64,000 nucleotides of DNA. It comes from Elymus sibiricus (Eukaryota > Streptophyta > Magnoliopsida > Poales > Poaceae). The stretch is from NCBI GenBank assembly GCA_039707655.1, contig CM077676.1, positions 426,351,379 to 426,415,378 on the forward strand, read 5' to 3'. Each line of letters starts with the position of its first letter. Within the stretch, counting starts at the first letter, position 1. Below the pieces are notes generated by a model. The model saw nothing but the letters and a program-made list of their open reading frames with translations, did not search any database and was not told the DNA's origin. The translations under genes and the position numbers were made by a program. Shown piece by piece: positions 37,979 to 49,461 of the stretch.

Positions 37979-40093
37979 CTACATGAAGTCCACCTCAAAC
38001 AGATGCATGTTATTGTTGTTGTTGCCGCCGCCGTGGTTGCTGTTGTTGTCCTGGTCGGAGAGCTCGGCGTTGGCCGCGGCCGCGGACGGCAGCGCGCTGG
38101 AGCACACCGAGGAGCACGACAGGATGTTGCTGTTGTTGCCGTTGGTGTTCTGATGCAGCAGCGAGGTGATGAAGTTCTGCTGCTGCTCCTGATGGTGGTG
38201 GTGGAGCTGCATGGCGCTGTTGAGCTGCTGCTGGTGGCCGTCCTTCTCCCGCGGCTCTCCGAGGGTGAGTGTCATCGGCCTCGCCGCCGCCGCCTTGCTC
38301 TGGTCGTGCTGCTGCAGGCAGATGATGGCGCTCGTGTTCGACGAGATGGTCGACTTGGTGGCGCTCAAAGCTGCTCCATCGTACGTAGAAAAGGGAACTA
38401 ATTAGCCGTGCGTGGTTAATAATGGTGATCAATTGCACTAGGTAGGATGCAAATGAAGCAAAGGTGCATGCATGCTAGCTAAGCTTACTGTTGTTGTCGG
38501 CGGCGTAGGAGCTGGAGATGGCACCGGCGTTGGGTTTCTTGGAAGGTGGCGCCGAGTCCTTGGACGTGGCCGTCGTGCTGCTGGTCGCCGTCTTCCTCCG
38601 GCGGCGGTTGTGCTCGGCCAGCCTCTTCCGGCAGCTCCTCTTGGCCTCGTCGAACTCGGTGAGCACGTGGAACCTACACGACCAACAAAATACTTAGAAT
38701 TCCCCCACATTTACTAACAAAATACCTAGCAGTTGTTAGCATCCACCGTTCAACCAAATAATGTTCATACATGGATAGTCAAGAAAACCATGATAGGCAT
38801 GCAAAAGTCTAGTCGCCACTGCCGCTACAACATTGGTCCATGGGAGAAAAGGCCGAGGCAGAGATATGGTCAGGGCAAAAGCCTGGCACCGGATCAGCCA
38901 GCGTCTCCTTCCTCTCCCCCGGCCCTAGTCTGCACTCTGCAGCGGCATCCCGAAGCACGCAGGCTTTTCCCTCCTCCTTTTGATTCTCTCCCTTTCCACG
39001 ATCCTTTCTCCGGTCCGCCCATCGATCGATCCCTCCCCAGAAAACCACCATGGAAAACGCCATGTGATGTGCAGATGCGTGCAGGTGCATGACCTAGTAC
39101 TCCTCCATGCCATGGCATGGAGCAGTGTTTTCTCTTGTCATTTTTTGGTTTGACATGACTGGTCGTCTCAGTGCGCGACTGAGGCCGAGCTGGGCTTGCC
39201 GAGAGCTTTTCCATGGCTGCCCGCAACGGACAATGGACATGAGCCAAATCAGAGTGCGAACTGAAAAGGCAAACAGCTTCCTCTGGCCCTACCCCTAGCC
39301 TAGCTGCAACCTGGCTCTAGCTATACTGGGCTTCTGCGAGAACATCACCTCACAATGCAAGAACTACTGTTCCATTTGTAGAGAGAGAGAGGGAGTGGGG
39401 GTGGGGGTCTGGCTCTGACCTGCTGCATTGCTGGCAGAAGCGCTGCTGCTTGCCGGCGGCGGCGACGAGGGACGCCTTGGCGTGGTACTCGCACACCTTG
39501 TGGCGCCGGTGGTAGTGCTTGGCGCCGGAGAGGTCGGCCTTGCAGCCCTCCGCCTGGCACCGCGGCGGCTGGTGGTGCGTGCCGCCGAACCCGAGCCCGA
39601 ACACGCCGCCCAGGCGGGACCGCATCAGCAGCCGGTCCACGGCCATCATGTCGCCGGGGGAGAAGTAGGTCCGGCGGCCGAGGTTGAGCCCGATCCTCCC
39701 CGCGTCCCCACCGCCGCCGCCCTCGCGCTTCACCATCCCGAGCGCCGGGTACACGTCGCCGTGGCCGTGCATGCCCATGGGCGGCATCTGCAGCTGCATC
39801 CCGGGCATGGGCGGCGGCGCCATGGGGAGCAGCCCGCCGGCACCGTTGCCGTTCGGCGGCAGCGCCAGCATCTGGTGGTGCGGCGCGTCCTGGAACTGGC
39901 CGAAGGCGGCCGCGGCCGCCGCGAAGTCGAAGTTGTCGTACATCATCGCGCCCTGGTGGCGCTGGCCTCCTCCTCCGCCGCCGGCCTGGACCATGCCGGC
40001 GTGCTCGAAGCCGACGTAGGGCGGCTGCTGCATTGCCGCGAACGGGAAGTAGTCGTCGCTCGCCGCCGCGTTCATCCTGCCGCCGCTCATCAT
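37979..40093 (-). CDS. SPL10: SBP-box transcription factor, SPL10-like, copy B
   Basis: On the - strand the exons are 40093-39420, 38673-38489 and 38370-37979, with GT/AG introns of 746 and 118 nt, giving 416 aa. Exon phases are identical to copy A. The SBP domain (about 177-254) keeps all zinc ligands: Cys179, Cys184, Cys201, His204 and Cys220, Cys223, His227, Cys239. The NLS is [17 protein letters not shown]. Upstream is the same [16 protein letters not shown] motif, and the protein ends HLFEVDFM. The N-terminal Ala/Gly runs are longer than in copy A. As I recall rice SPL10, copy B keeps the ancestral residues where the two copies differ in the domain, so it is the more conserved paralogue. 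It is convergent with copy A. Confidence 0.94.
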
Positions 40094-40480
40094 GGCTCGA
40101 GAAGGGAAGGCCGGGGGAGCTAGCAGCTGGGAGGCGTGTGGTTGGCTAAGCTCGCTCGCTCGCTAGCTGTATGAATCAGTGAGGTTGTGCTGTGCTGTGT
40201 AAGGTGGTGGAGGGCGCAGAGGTGGTTAAAAAGGGAGCCAGGAGAGAGAGGGAGGGTACTGGAGCTGGAGTGGAGAGAGTGGAGGAGGGAGGAGAGTGAT
40301 GAGCGTGCGTGTCCGTTGACAATAACTCTTGGCGCGTAGCTTGTCCGGGAGTGGCATGTATGTGTCAGCTGCCTCACTGGACGAAGATGGCCGGGCCTTC
40401 TCGTTGCTGTTCCGGTGCAACAAGTCGCCGTGGTTGTTTTGGAGAGGGAAGCATATACCCCCACAGAGAAGACATGCGTG
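40094..40480 (-). promoter_or_regulatory. Proximal promoter and 5' UTR of SPL10 copy B
   Basis: On the - strand it contains the same GTTGCACCG...ACAAGC, CAAGAGTTATTGTCAACGG, CT-rich and CCCTTTTTAACCACCTCTGC blocks as copy A. The CT tract is shorter and interrupted (CCTCCCTCTCTCTCC). No other regulatory motif can be asserted. Confidence 0.5.
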
Positions 40481-40608
40481 GACACTTGTGTGGCCTATTT
40501 ACTTACTGTTTTTCTTATGCTTGCAAAATCAAAATATGATGGTGATTCGAATATGTACTCACGTGATCTTCTTTGGGCCGGATGTGTCCTCAACCTTCTG
40601 TGTTCCTA

Positions 40609-41890
40609 GGGCAACTGCAACGCGGACGATCGCGAAATGTTCGGCCCGGATGGTTTGGACACTTTTAGTCATCCGACGACAGTCATTAAATTTGTCCAAA
40701 CCGATCCAGACATCTGAATTCTGGCAAACCGACACCAAATTGGGGATAGGTTTGGGGGAGTCCGGACGTCCGTCATGTTAGATTCTAACACCCTGGAGCC
40801 ACCCAAAGAACCCCTCTCCGCGTCTCGAGAATTCTCCACGCATTCAGAGCGGACGTGACCGGACGGCTACCCGCATTCATGCCTGCTGACCGGTCGTCAA
40901 CCTAAACGGCATTCACATCAGCGCGGAGCCTGAAACGCTTACTCAAGCGCTCCACATTCAACTAGTTGCTTCGCCTGCCGTGGCTATTTAAGCCGTCCGA
41001 CCACGGCCGAGTACCCTACCCCTCCGCTATCTTTTTCATTGTCCGAGCCACCGTCGAACCACCCCTTCTCACCCCGTCCGAGCCCCTTTGCATCATTGCT
41101 CGTCATCTGCAGGCGGCTGGCACCGCTCATGGGTGGTGGAGGCAGCACTCACCGTGGCACGCGCCGAAATAATAGCGGAGGTCCACGACATAGAGGCCCG
41201 ACACCAGGCCCGCATTGAGGCGGGCCAAGTCCGAGCTCTTCGGATCCGGAGTTGAGCTCGGAGGAGGAGATGGAGGAGGAGGCGGAGGAGGAGCGGGAGC
41301 CGGTGGAGGAGCCACCAGTGTCCGCATTCAAACTGATGCAGGCGAAGCAGCACTACAACCTCCAACTCCGGGGGGAGCAATGGATGCTAGAGGACTAGCT
41401 AGACGTGGAGGGCGCGAACGAAGCTGCTGTTGCGTCCATGGTTGCGGCGGACCCGACGATCGTTGATGTCAACCGGGCCATGCTCGTCTCCGCGTGGAGC
41501 GCTCGCACCATCCACCATGACCGTTGGCAGCTCCGCGGGAACAAGGCGGAGCGCAACCAGCTCTTTGAGGGGCTGAAAGCGGATGACAATGACGCGCCTG
41601 GCGACAATGTTGCCAAAGAGGCATCCGTTATCAGCTCCTCCTCGTTCACGACAAGTTCAGACCGACCCGCGTGGGGCTCGTCGACCTCATCTCCAACGGG
41701 GAGAAGTAGAATGCGTTCTTAGTTGTTTTTTAGGCCCTTTTGATATGTAAAAATTATTAAAAAATGCAATAAAAAATCATGTCCGCTTTTATTTGATAAC
41801 TCTAGTTGGATGGCTGGCGCCTCGCCCACTATCCGCGGACACGTCCATGCGCATTTTGTGCCGTTCATTTGGTGATCCCGTTGGAGTTTT
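40609..41890. mobile_element. TIR DNA transposon with decayed ORF, arm 2 copy
   Basis: This is the homologue of 27190-28689. Its ends, GGGCAACTGCAACG and CGTTGGAGTTTTCC, are more diverged. The + strand interior encodes an acidic patch (SSDPELSSEEEMEEEAEEE at about 41230) and KLMQAKQHYNLQLRGEQWM, then a TAG and further frames. It is typical of non-autonomous grass elements that carry unknown ORFs. Confidence 0.6.
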
Positions 41891-43415
41891 CCTTGCTCTG
41901 AACATTTTTCTCCTCAAAATGCATGCTCGATCCCATTGACCATGTGTGCATGCATATGTACTATCAAAACCATACAGACAGGCAGAAAGAGCAAGGGAGG
42001 GGAGAGGACTAAACAAAGACTTACCACCGCTACTACTTGTGATACTATGATCTTTTTCTTTTTGTTTCCTGTGCACAAACGACACCTACCAAGCAGCCAG
42101 GGAGCAGTTGTTGCTTTCTTGAGGGTCGCTTGGCTGCTGTCTAGTGTAGGGCAAAGCTATAGGGTTGGTTCTTCTCTATTAACACACCAGCAGCTAGCAA
42201 ACACTCAATGCAAAATAGTTGTGTGGGCTAACCCTTGTGGAAACATGAGCTGTTTTCTTTGAGCAAGAAAAATGAGATGTTTAAGTTACCCCCTAAATGA
42301 TGAAACCTAGTTAACATAATACGAGTTAAGAGCGTGTGGAATAATTGGGTTATGGATGGAAACTCTTTGATGGCATGCCTGTCAATAAAATAGCAAAATC
42401 ATGGGATGGCTTAAACAAAAAAAAAAGCTTTACTGAAATAACAAGTGGCAGTTCACAATTGCATAAACTTGTTTAATAAGCACAAATCAAACTACTAATG
42501 GAATCACTGATTATTCTGCTAAAGATATTTTTATATACTGTAAGCTATGTTTGGAGAGGCAAATGCATTGTACTGTAGGTGAATTCATGCATACATAATG
42601 TTTTGTACATATAATGCAATTATGTATCACAAAAGCACGGTCGGGCTCATAGCACTAGTCCTTTGCATTATTCGTGTAGTTGGCAACAATGTTGAATTTC
42701 TCGTTGACAGTACAAGTTTTAGCACATATCCATAACAACAAACATGCACATCACCTCATATAATTGCAATTGATGCTCATAATTTAATTATAGTCAATGA
42801 ATGACAATTGATGAGTCCATGAAGAAAAAACACCTTCTACGTAGACTTTCACCCCTTGTCACGGCTCAACAAGATGTTTTGGAACAATTAAATCTCAACA
42901 ATTTACGAAGTCATATGCCGGCTCAGTCTCTCGGAGGTGCTCATAGGGGTAGGGTGTGCGTTCATAGGGATGAGTGTATGCGCGTGTATATGAGCGCTTG
43001 CGTCTGTACTGTGTTCAAAAAAAAAAATCTCAACAATGTTTTAAATGTTGATACATGTTTGCATATTGCAATGGAATGTGATGTTGTGTATAAATGCTTA
43101 TTTCTATAGCATATACTTGTGAATGTTGTGCTATGAGTTCAACTGTGTGAATAAGGTGATATGAGTATATATTTGTGCTTCAACATATATTGCTACATAG
43201 GCTTTGCTAAGGTCAACATGTATCACTTACCATTACTATTGAAAGAATCCATCGTAGTGATCCACACAAGGGCGTCAAACTTGAGAATTGTTTTTAGTGA
43301 AAAGTGGCATAGAACAGGAAAAGAGGCACATTGCTCATTCGGACAGTGACAATTGCGAATATAAGTTTGTAGTAACTAAGTATTCTAACCCTTGCAACTA
43401 ATAGTAAGGGTATAA
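41891..43415. other. AT-rich arm DNA, no gene seen
   Basis: This corresponds to 25987-27189 of arm 1, with a SINE inserted at 42903. No coding signal was found. Confidence 0.55.
42903..43024 (+). mobile_element. SINE, probably Au family
   Basis: The sequence GGTGCTCATAGGGGTAGGGT...GAGCGCTTGCGTCTGTACTG followed by an A-tail is what I recall of the Au SINE of wheat and Aegilops. It is flanked by a 13-bp duplication, AAATCTCAACAAT (42890-42902 and 43025-43037). It is absent from arm 1 at the homologous site (about 26150), so it is later than the duplication. It appears 5'-truncated or short. Confidence 0.82.
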
Positions 43416-44254
43416 GAACATTTCCAAGGGAACTCCCCATAGCCGCCCCATTAGTCCGGACAAAAAACACAGGACCAGCGGGTCTTCCCAAACCATCCCC
43501 ATTTGTCTGAACAAGCTGCACCGTCCCAAACCCAGCCCACATCTGGGTTGGGTATGGGGCTGTCCGGACACGTCTGGACATGTCCACCATGTTGGCCCGC
43601 ACTAGTCTAGCCAATCTGTACCCCACAAAATCCTCCTCTACCCGATCCGCCTAAAACCTATCCTTGCTATGTCCAGCTCCGAATTAGGATTGGACCCTGA
43701 CAGGGTGAACTGGGAGCTCATCGAGGCCGAGGAAGAATAGCAGCCCGCGCCCCGCCGGTACTGGGCGGAGACCTATGGCCGGGCATCGTCCCCACAAGCC
43801 CGGTGTGGATCCAACAGCCGGGCGGCATCCCGGTCACCCCGGCGCGGGTCGAGCCGAAGCAAGTCATCACTGTAGCACGAGTGGAGTAGCGGCGGCGCCG
43901 GTTTGTCCTCATTCGCTCCATCCCAGGTTGCCCGAGGGGTGGGTGCAGTGGCGGCGGTGGCAGCTACTGTGAGTTAAACTACGTCCGACACAATTTTTCT
44001 TTTCATTAGGTTCAATGTCGTACCATGTCCTGTCCTATGTTTTAATTTGTCGTATGTTGAACTATCAAATGTCGTATGTTGAACTATTGAATGTCAAATG
44101 TATCCTATGGAACGATGTACATTGCATGGGTTGCATGGATTTGGGGAGGAGAAATGGAGGGCGGATGTAGGGGCGGACAAATAAGGCACGACCCCTGCCG
44201 TCCACGGACATATGGGGGCTCAAATTTGTCCATTGCCCTTGGAAACGCATGCTC
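43416..44254. mobile_element. PIF/Harbinger-like element, arm 2 copy (839 bp)
   Basis: The ends GAACATTTCCAAGGG and CCCTTGGAAACGCATGCTC are flanked by TAA (43413-43415 and 44255-44257). It contains a short broken ORF. Its counterpart in arm 1 is interrupted by a CACTA MITE. Confidence 0.72.
43670..43972 (+). pseudogene. Small ORF carried by the Harbinger-like element, arm 2 copy
   Basis: It begins MSSSELGLDPDRVNWELIEAEEE and hits TAG at about 43739. Downstream frames contain RRRFVLIRSIPGCPRGWVQWRR-like text, shared with arm 1 in the reverse direction. The function is unknown. Both copies are broken. Confidence 0.4.
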
Positions 44255-45095
44255 TAAGCTCGCAAGCATGTTTTCCCACAAAACTAAATTCACACAGCTC
44301 ATTGATCTGGTGCACATAAAGATTTGCTCAGCTAATTTGCATCCTAGCCCCCACACACCCATTGTAATCCATGCACGTGGCGCAGCCGTGCCGCCCGTAA
44401 TCAGTACCAGTAGACGAATTGGTGAGCATGCAACAGTACCAGTACTACCCTGACCCCTGCCATGCATTGCCTAGTGTACATGAAAACACAGCCTGTAGCA
44501 GTTTACAGAGCACAGACACCATCGCCTTAACCGTTCTTTCCCTTTTCAGAGAACTGACAAGCTTCCGGACCGGAACGATATACACTCCCCCCTGCCATTT
44601 TTTACCGTATCGTGTACAGTGCCTGCTGCCTGCTGCATGTATCCAGGCTTCTCGCTCTTGGCGCCCATGATGGCACGGAGTGATAAATACTTACCACGGG
44701 TGGCACGGCAAGAAAATTTGCATATCGTGGTCCGGTCCTACGTGCACACCGACGCATTTCCCGTATAAGTATGTGGTGCACAGTAAAATTATAGCACATT
44801 TGCACGTACTGAGCGTGAGTACGTAGTTACCACGCGGCCGGGTAAATGCACGTATATATGCATGGCAAGCTGCACACCTGAAGCAGATGTTTTTTTATCC
44901 ATGCCTTCGTAGTTCGTACCCACTTATATGTTTTACTTGAACTCTTTTTTACATGGAAAACAAGGCCACGCACGCATATCACTACACTGCACGTACACCC
45001 CACGCACAAAGACATTACACATATACATGTGTCCTTTAATCAAGTTTGGATGACAGGGATCAAGAATAATTATGCTGAGTCCCACTAAATTTTTA

Positions 45096-45455
45096 GGGTT
45101 TTGCTAAGTCTCAAACTTGGAGTTTTCCTTGGTCTCAGTTGATTGAGATTTCTTGATCACTTGTTTAGTTGCTTATTGTATAGACTACACTGCCACACGA
45201 TCGGTTACTGTCTCTCAAATTGGTGTGCTCCCTTAGGGCACAGTTGATTGAGATTTCTGACGTCTTAGTCTTTTTTTTTTTGAAAGGAGGAAAGACCCCT
45301 GGCCTCTGCATCAGAACGATGCATGCGGCCATTTTTTTTTCTAACGTCTTAGTCTATTCAAAAAAACCCAACTTCAGTTTGATGAAAACTGCAAATTACA
45401 TAGAAACAACCGTAAGTCAAAAAGAAATCTCAGTCGATTGAGACTAAGCAAAACC
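45096..45455. repeat. Inverted-repeat element, possible MITE
   Basis: GGTTTTGCTAAGTCTCA (45098) pairs with TGAGACTAAGCAAAACC (45439-45455) with one mismatch. ATTGAGATTTC near the left pairs with GAAATCTCAGTCG at the right. The target duplication is unclear. Confidence 0.6.
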
Positions 45456-45880
45456 AAAATATATATTGTGTGTGTGTTTAAGTATAGCCTCTTTGGATCC
45501 CATGATTATAGAAACACATGATCAAATAGGAAAGACAAACCATTGGAACGCCACTATGTCTTGCATCCTATAAGAGGAAAAACATATGAATATTCAAGAA
45601 GTCCCCTTTGGATGCTGCACAAGAAAAAAAAATATATACAATGGTCCACAGTACTTGATTAGAGGGGCAAGGGAAAGAGAAAGACACAAAATGCATTAAC
45701 ACTTCAAACAAAGTTTCGTATGGCGTTAATGAGACTCATGTTTGGCTTCCGCATTGTGCAAAATTGCTTTGGTGCTTGAGAGTGGATTTGCTCCCGGGTG
45801 CACCTTCACCCTTCATGAACAGTAAAAAATAGAAACAAAAATCAAAAAATTCTGAAACTTTTTGACATCAAATATGGTCA

Positions 45881-46040
45881 AACATATTAGGTGCCTGCGA
45901 AATTTCGTCCACGAATGCCCTTGAAAAAAATAATCAGTGCTCAAAGTTTTGAACACTTTTGAGCAACAATTTTATTATTTTTGTTTTGAGCTCCTCGAAT
46001 GTTATTTGTGGACGATTTTTTGCAAGCACCTAATATGTTT
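45881..46040. repeat. Fold-back repeat of 160 bp
   Basis: CATATTAGGTGCCTGCGAAA and its imperfect inverse ending GCAAGCACCTAATATG enclose a short loop. The texture is that of a Mutator-like MITE core common in wheat, but the ends are not resolved. Confidence 0.55.
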
Positions 46041-46920
46041 GCATTCCATGATCCAAGGAGTATGTAGGAATAGGAAAGGAGTTATTCTCTTAGGACTGTA
46101 GCCCCCATTTTTGTTTCTCCAAATTTATTTTGCCCCCAAAGAGCCTTGTAAGTGTGAACATCAGGATTTGAACCGCATAGCTCCACCACCTCACCAAGAG
46201 TCAGTTCTCTTGAACATCATCTTATGACAAGTATATTTACTAAAAAAAATAGTGCATAAATAGGACTGTGCAATACACATTACAAAACAAATACTTGCAA
46301 TTTGAATAGCACCTTTGAAAAATGTAAATCTCCACTCTCCATGTGGGAGCCATTTGACCGATCACATTTCCCACCATACCTTGCTATTATACTACTTGGC
46401 GTAGCATGCATGCATGATGTTCGTCGCATCCCTTAAAAAAATTAACATGACATCTCGAAGCTTAGAAACACACACACTTGAATACAATATGGCAGAACGA
46501 CATCGAGCAGCTGCTCTAAATACGTACGGACATGCGTAGTACTACGTGCATTGCGTGTGGTTACCACGTACACGCGCAAAAGGAATGATCGCGCACGTAC
46601 GACGTACGCATGTACGTATTGTGGGCGACATTGCTCGATGCTTAATTGGCTATTCATGTCGTCCGCCACCAATGGATCTTTCGTGCAAACGTGCACGAAT
46701 CTTTCGCCATCGATGCTACGGTACACCCAAATGTATCCATCGTTGTGTGGCATTTAAGCTTGCATTGCATGCATGCATGGCTGGTTAGCTAGCTGCTCGT
46801 TGACTTGCATGTCATCGCGTGCGCATGTTACCCGCTTTGAGTGTCACACGGGTACGTAGGTACACCATCGATCCCACTACTTTGTACACCATGCATGGCT
46901 TCCATGTACGCACGATGCAC

Positions 46921-46924
<4 letters not shown>

Positions 46925-46993
<69 letters not shown>
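46925..46993. repeat. Compound microsatellite (TC)n(AC)n, arm 2
   Basis: This is the orthologue of the 23164-23324 tract in arm 1, about 16 TC followed by about 18 AC units. Confidence 0.97.
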
Positions 46994-46998
<5 letters not shown>

Positions 46999-48719
46999 AC
47001 ACAAATAAAGTATCTCTTTTATTTTAAATTGGCCGGGCCTAACGACTATCTCTCCTGGCATTTGTATGCAAAGGAAAGAAAATAAGGACAAGGAAACAAA
47101 GCTGGATGGATCGACGGTAGAGTAGATATCATCACGACATTATTAACCGGAATCACATGCTGACATGCGCGCATGCATGCATTAGTTACATTACCATTGA
47201 ATTCCGTGGGGGCAGGATCCTCTTCACAGAGATTTGGCCTCAGAGGCAGTTAAGTCGCGTGCTAGGCTAGGCGGTGGCGGGGTAGTAGTACGTCCTTTGC
47301 CCTAGCGCAAGCAAGTCCACTGTTCACAGATCCATGCATACATATCGTTGGATACGCCAGTGCAGATCAACCGATGGATCCATCATACGAACTTCATAGA
47401 CCATCAATAGTGGAGTAACTGTGTAGCCATAGGATAGCTAGAGGTTATACGTGGATCTACAGTGTGCGATATATGCATAGATCCTATATTTACGCGAGTA
47501 TATACATGTCGACGGTACGTACGTGCGTTATATTGATCGATCCATCGAGCTAGCCAGCCAGCACAAGACACGCATCCGCATGATCGCATCACGTGCATGC
47601 ATGGTGTACGTGAGCACGCACGCAGCCGGCCGTGGCCGTAACGCGGCAAACAGATCGGAATGCACTTACTTACGCGTACGTGTACGTGCCAACTTAGTAT
47701 CGGCGCACGTACGGGCCAGGGCCGGCCGGCACATGGGAACCGTTAGAACGGATGGTTTAATACATTGGCATGATGCCATTCAGGATGGCAAGACATGTAT
47801 ATACACGATCCTGAGTACAGTTCGTACTTGTCATTAAGTCTCCTCACTGCATCAGCAGGAGCTTCTCCATTTTTACTGATGTATTTGCACAGTGTGTTCG
47901 GTGAACTGTACGTGTGTTCGATCGATCGTACCTCGTCCACGGGGTAATGTTTTGTTACAGTGTGCATGGAGACTTGGTCAGTACTCAGCAGTCAGTAGTG
48001 ACAACTGTTTTGGGAATCTTTTACAGTTGGAGTATGTGTGTATCAGTGCATGCACCCATCCTCGCACAATCACACGGCCTTCAGCTCATACGTACTCTGG
48101 AGTGTGGAGGGAACTCTCTGAAACCATTTGGAGCCAGCCAGTGCTCAGCAGGTAGTAGGTCCAACGAACAATTACCTCACGGCTAATTTATTTTGACACA
48201 GTCTTATTATTAAACTGATTAAACAAATACAGTATATGTGGATTTAAGACGCATGATCAATACTATACGTCTGCAGAAAATTCTGGTACGCATGCAGGCA
48301 AGTACTACAAGGTGGCAAATGGCCATTAGCCTGCGGCTGGCAGGCTAGGATACAAATTTCGCGCGCGGATTTCCCTGTGCTAATGATGCGTACGTGTATG
48401 TATATTGATTGATAGACTGAATATATTCCCCTGCGTGTAAATCGGTTCCAGGACGTACGTACTGAGCCAGTGCAGCAGCTAGCTATATATATCCGACAGG
48501 CATGCAGGGTCGATGCATGCAGCAAATATATCAGGGCAGAAGATCTTCGCAGTGATCTCGTAGTAGTAATTAGGATGTCTTCATGAGTATTAATAGCGCG
48601 GGACTGCAAAAAATATTTACTCACCGCAGTGGTTAAGGCCTTAATGGTGCATCAATCGACCTCTGCTCTTGTTTTATTGCATTCCTCATTGTTCTTGTCC
48701 TTGATCGATAAATTAATAC
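46994..48719. other. Non-coding arm DNA including a 0.6 kb arm-2-only part
   Basis: Most of it matches 19384-19637 and 22403-23160 of arm 1. The stretch 47260-47890 has no partner there. No gene was seen. Confidence 0.55.
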
Positions 48720-49455
48720 TCCACGTGACAAATTAACGGTATAGTTTTTTTTTTTATCACAACCGATCGACACCGAATTCGGTTGGTAATTAGGATCATG
48801 CTAATTAAGAAGTTTCACCGCCATATATCTCCGTTGGGGCTTTGGTCCGATTCCACTAATCAAAGTGTATATATCAAGGTGGGTGGTGTATGATCGCACA
48901 CAAGTGAATCTCGCGGTTCATTTTGCATGGATAGATGGCATAGCGCGCATCCCGTACGACTTAGACAAGATAATAAGTAATGTCGATCTGACAAGCTTGA
49001 TTATACTAATGCTGTTTTCTACATGAATTAATAAAGGGAGGCACTGCTGTTTCGACCAGGCGGCGGCCCTACTAGTCATTTCAAAGGATAAGGGTCAAGT
49101 GTACGTTAATGCCCTGTCCCTTCATAAAAAATTAAGGAGTGTTGGAGCAGCTACAGCATGACTGACAAATCCGCCCTGCTAAACGTTCACACACGCGCCC
49201 GGACGCGACCCCCGGACAGCCCGGACGCGACCCCCGGACAGCGTTGGACGGCCCCTCAAAAGTCTTGCCGAACAGCTGGTCACATTCCTCGTACCAAATC
49301 TCTAAATCCATGCAAATTCATGAACGTCGATCATATAGCATAAACACATCACAATTCAACAATGCAATAAAGCAAAATAAATCACAATTCAACAATCTGG
49401 ACATGCTGAAATGAAATTCAATGTCTGGGCCACTGCTGGCCAATGTGGTGAATCA
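48720..49455. other. Arm DNA missing from arm 1 by deletion
   Basis: Arm 1 jumps from about 12860 to 12870 where arm 2 has this plus the tail of the trihelix-like relic. It includes a direct repeat of CCCGGACGCGACCCCCGGAC near 49197-49240 and no gene. Confidence 0.55.
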
Positions 49456-49461
49456 CTCGCC

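Larger units (their letters stand above)
44870..46510. other. 1.6 kb segment present only in arm 2
   Basis: Arm 1 is continuous across this point (about 23740), so this is an insertion in arm 2 or a deletion in arm 1. It contains two fold-back structures listed separately and no gene. Clear outer termini with a target duplication were not found. Confidence 0.6.

Noticed and set aside
46150..46185. tRNA-like B box (GGTTCAAATCC on the - strand)
   Set aside because: There is no cloverleaf, the A box is poor and the spacing too short. At best it is a scrap of a tRNA-derived SINE.
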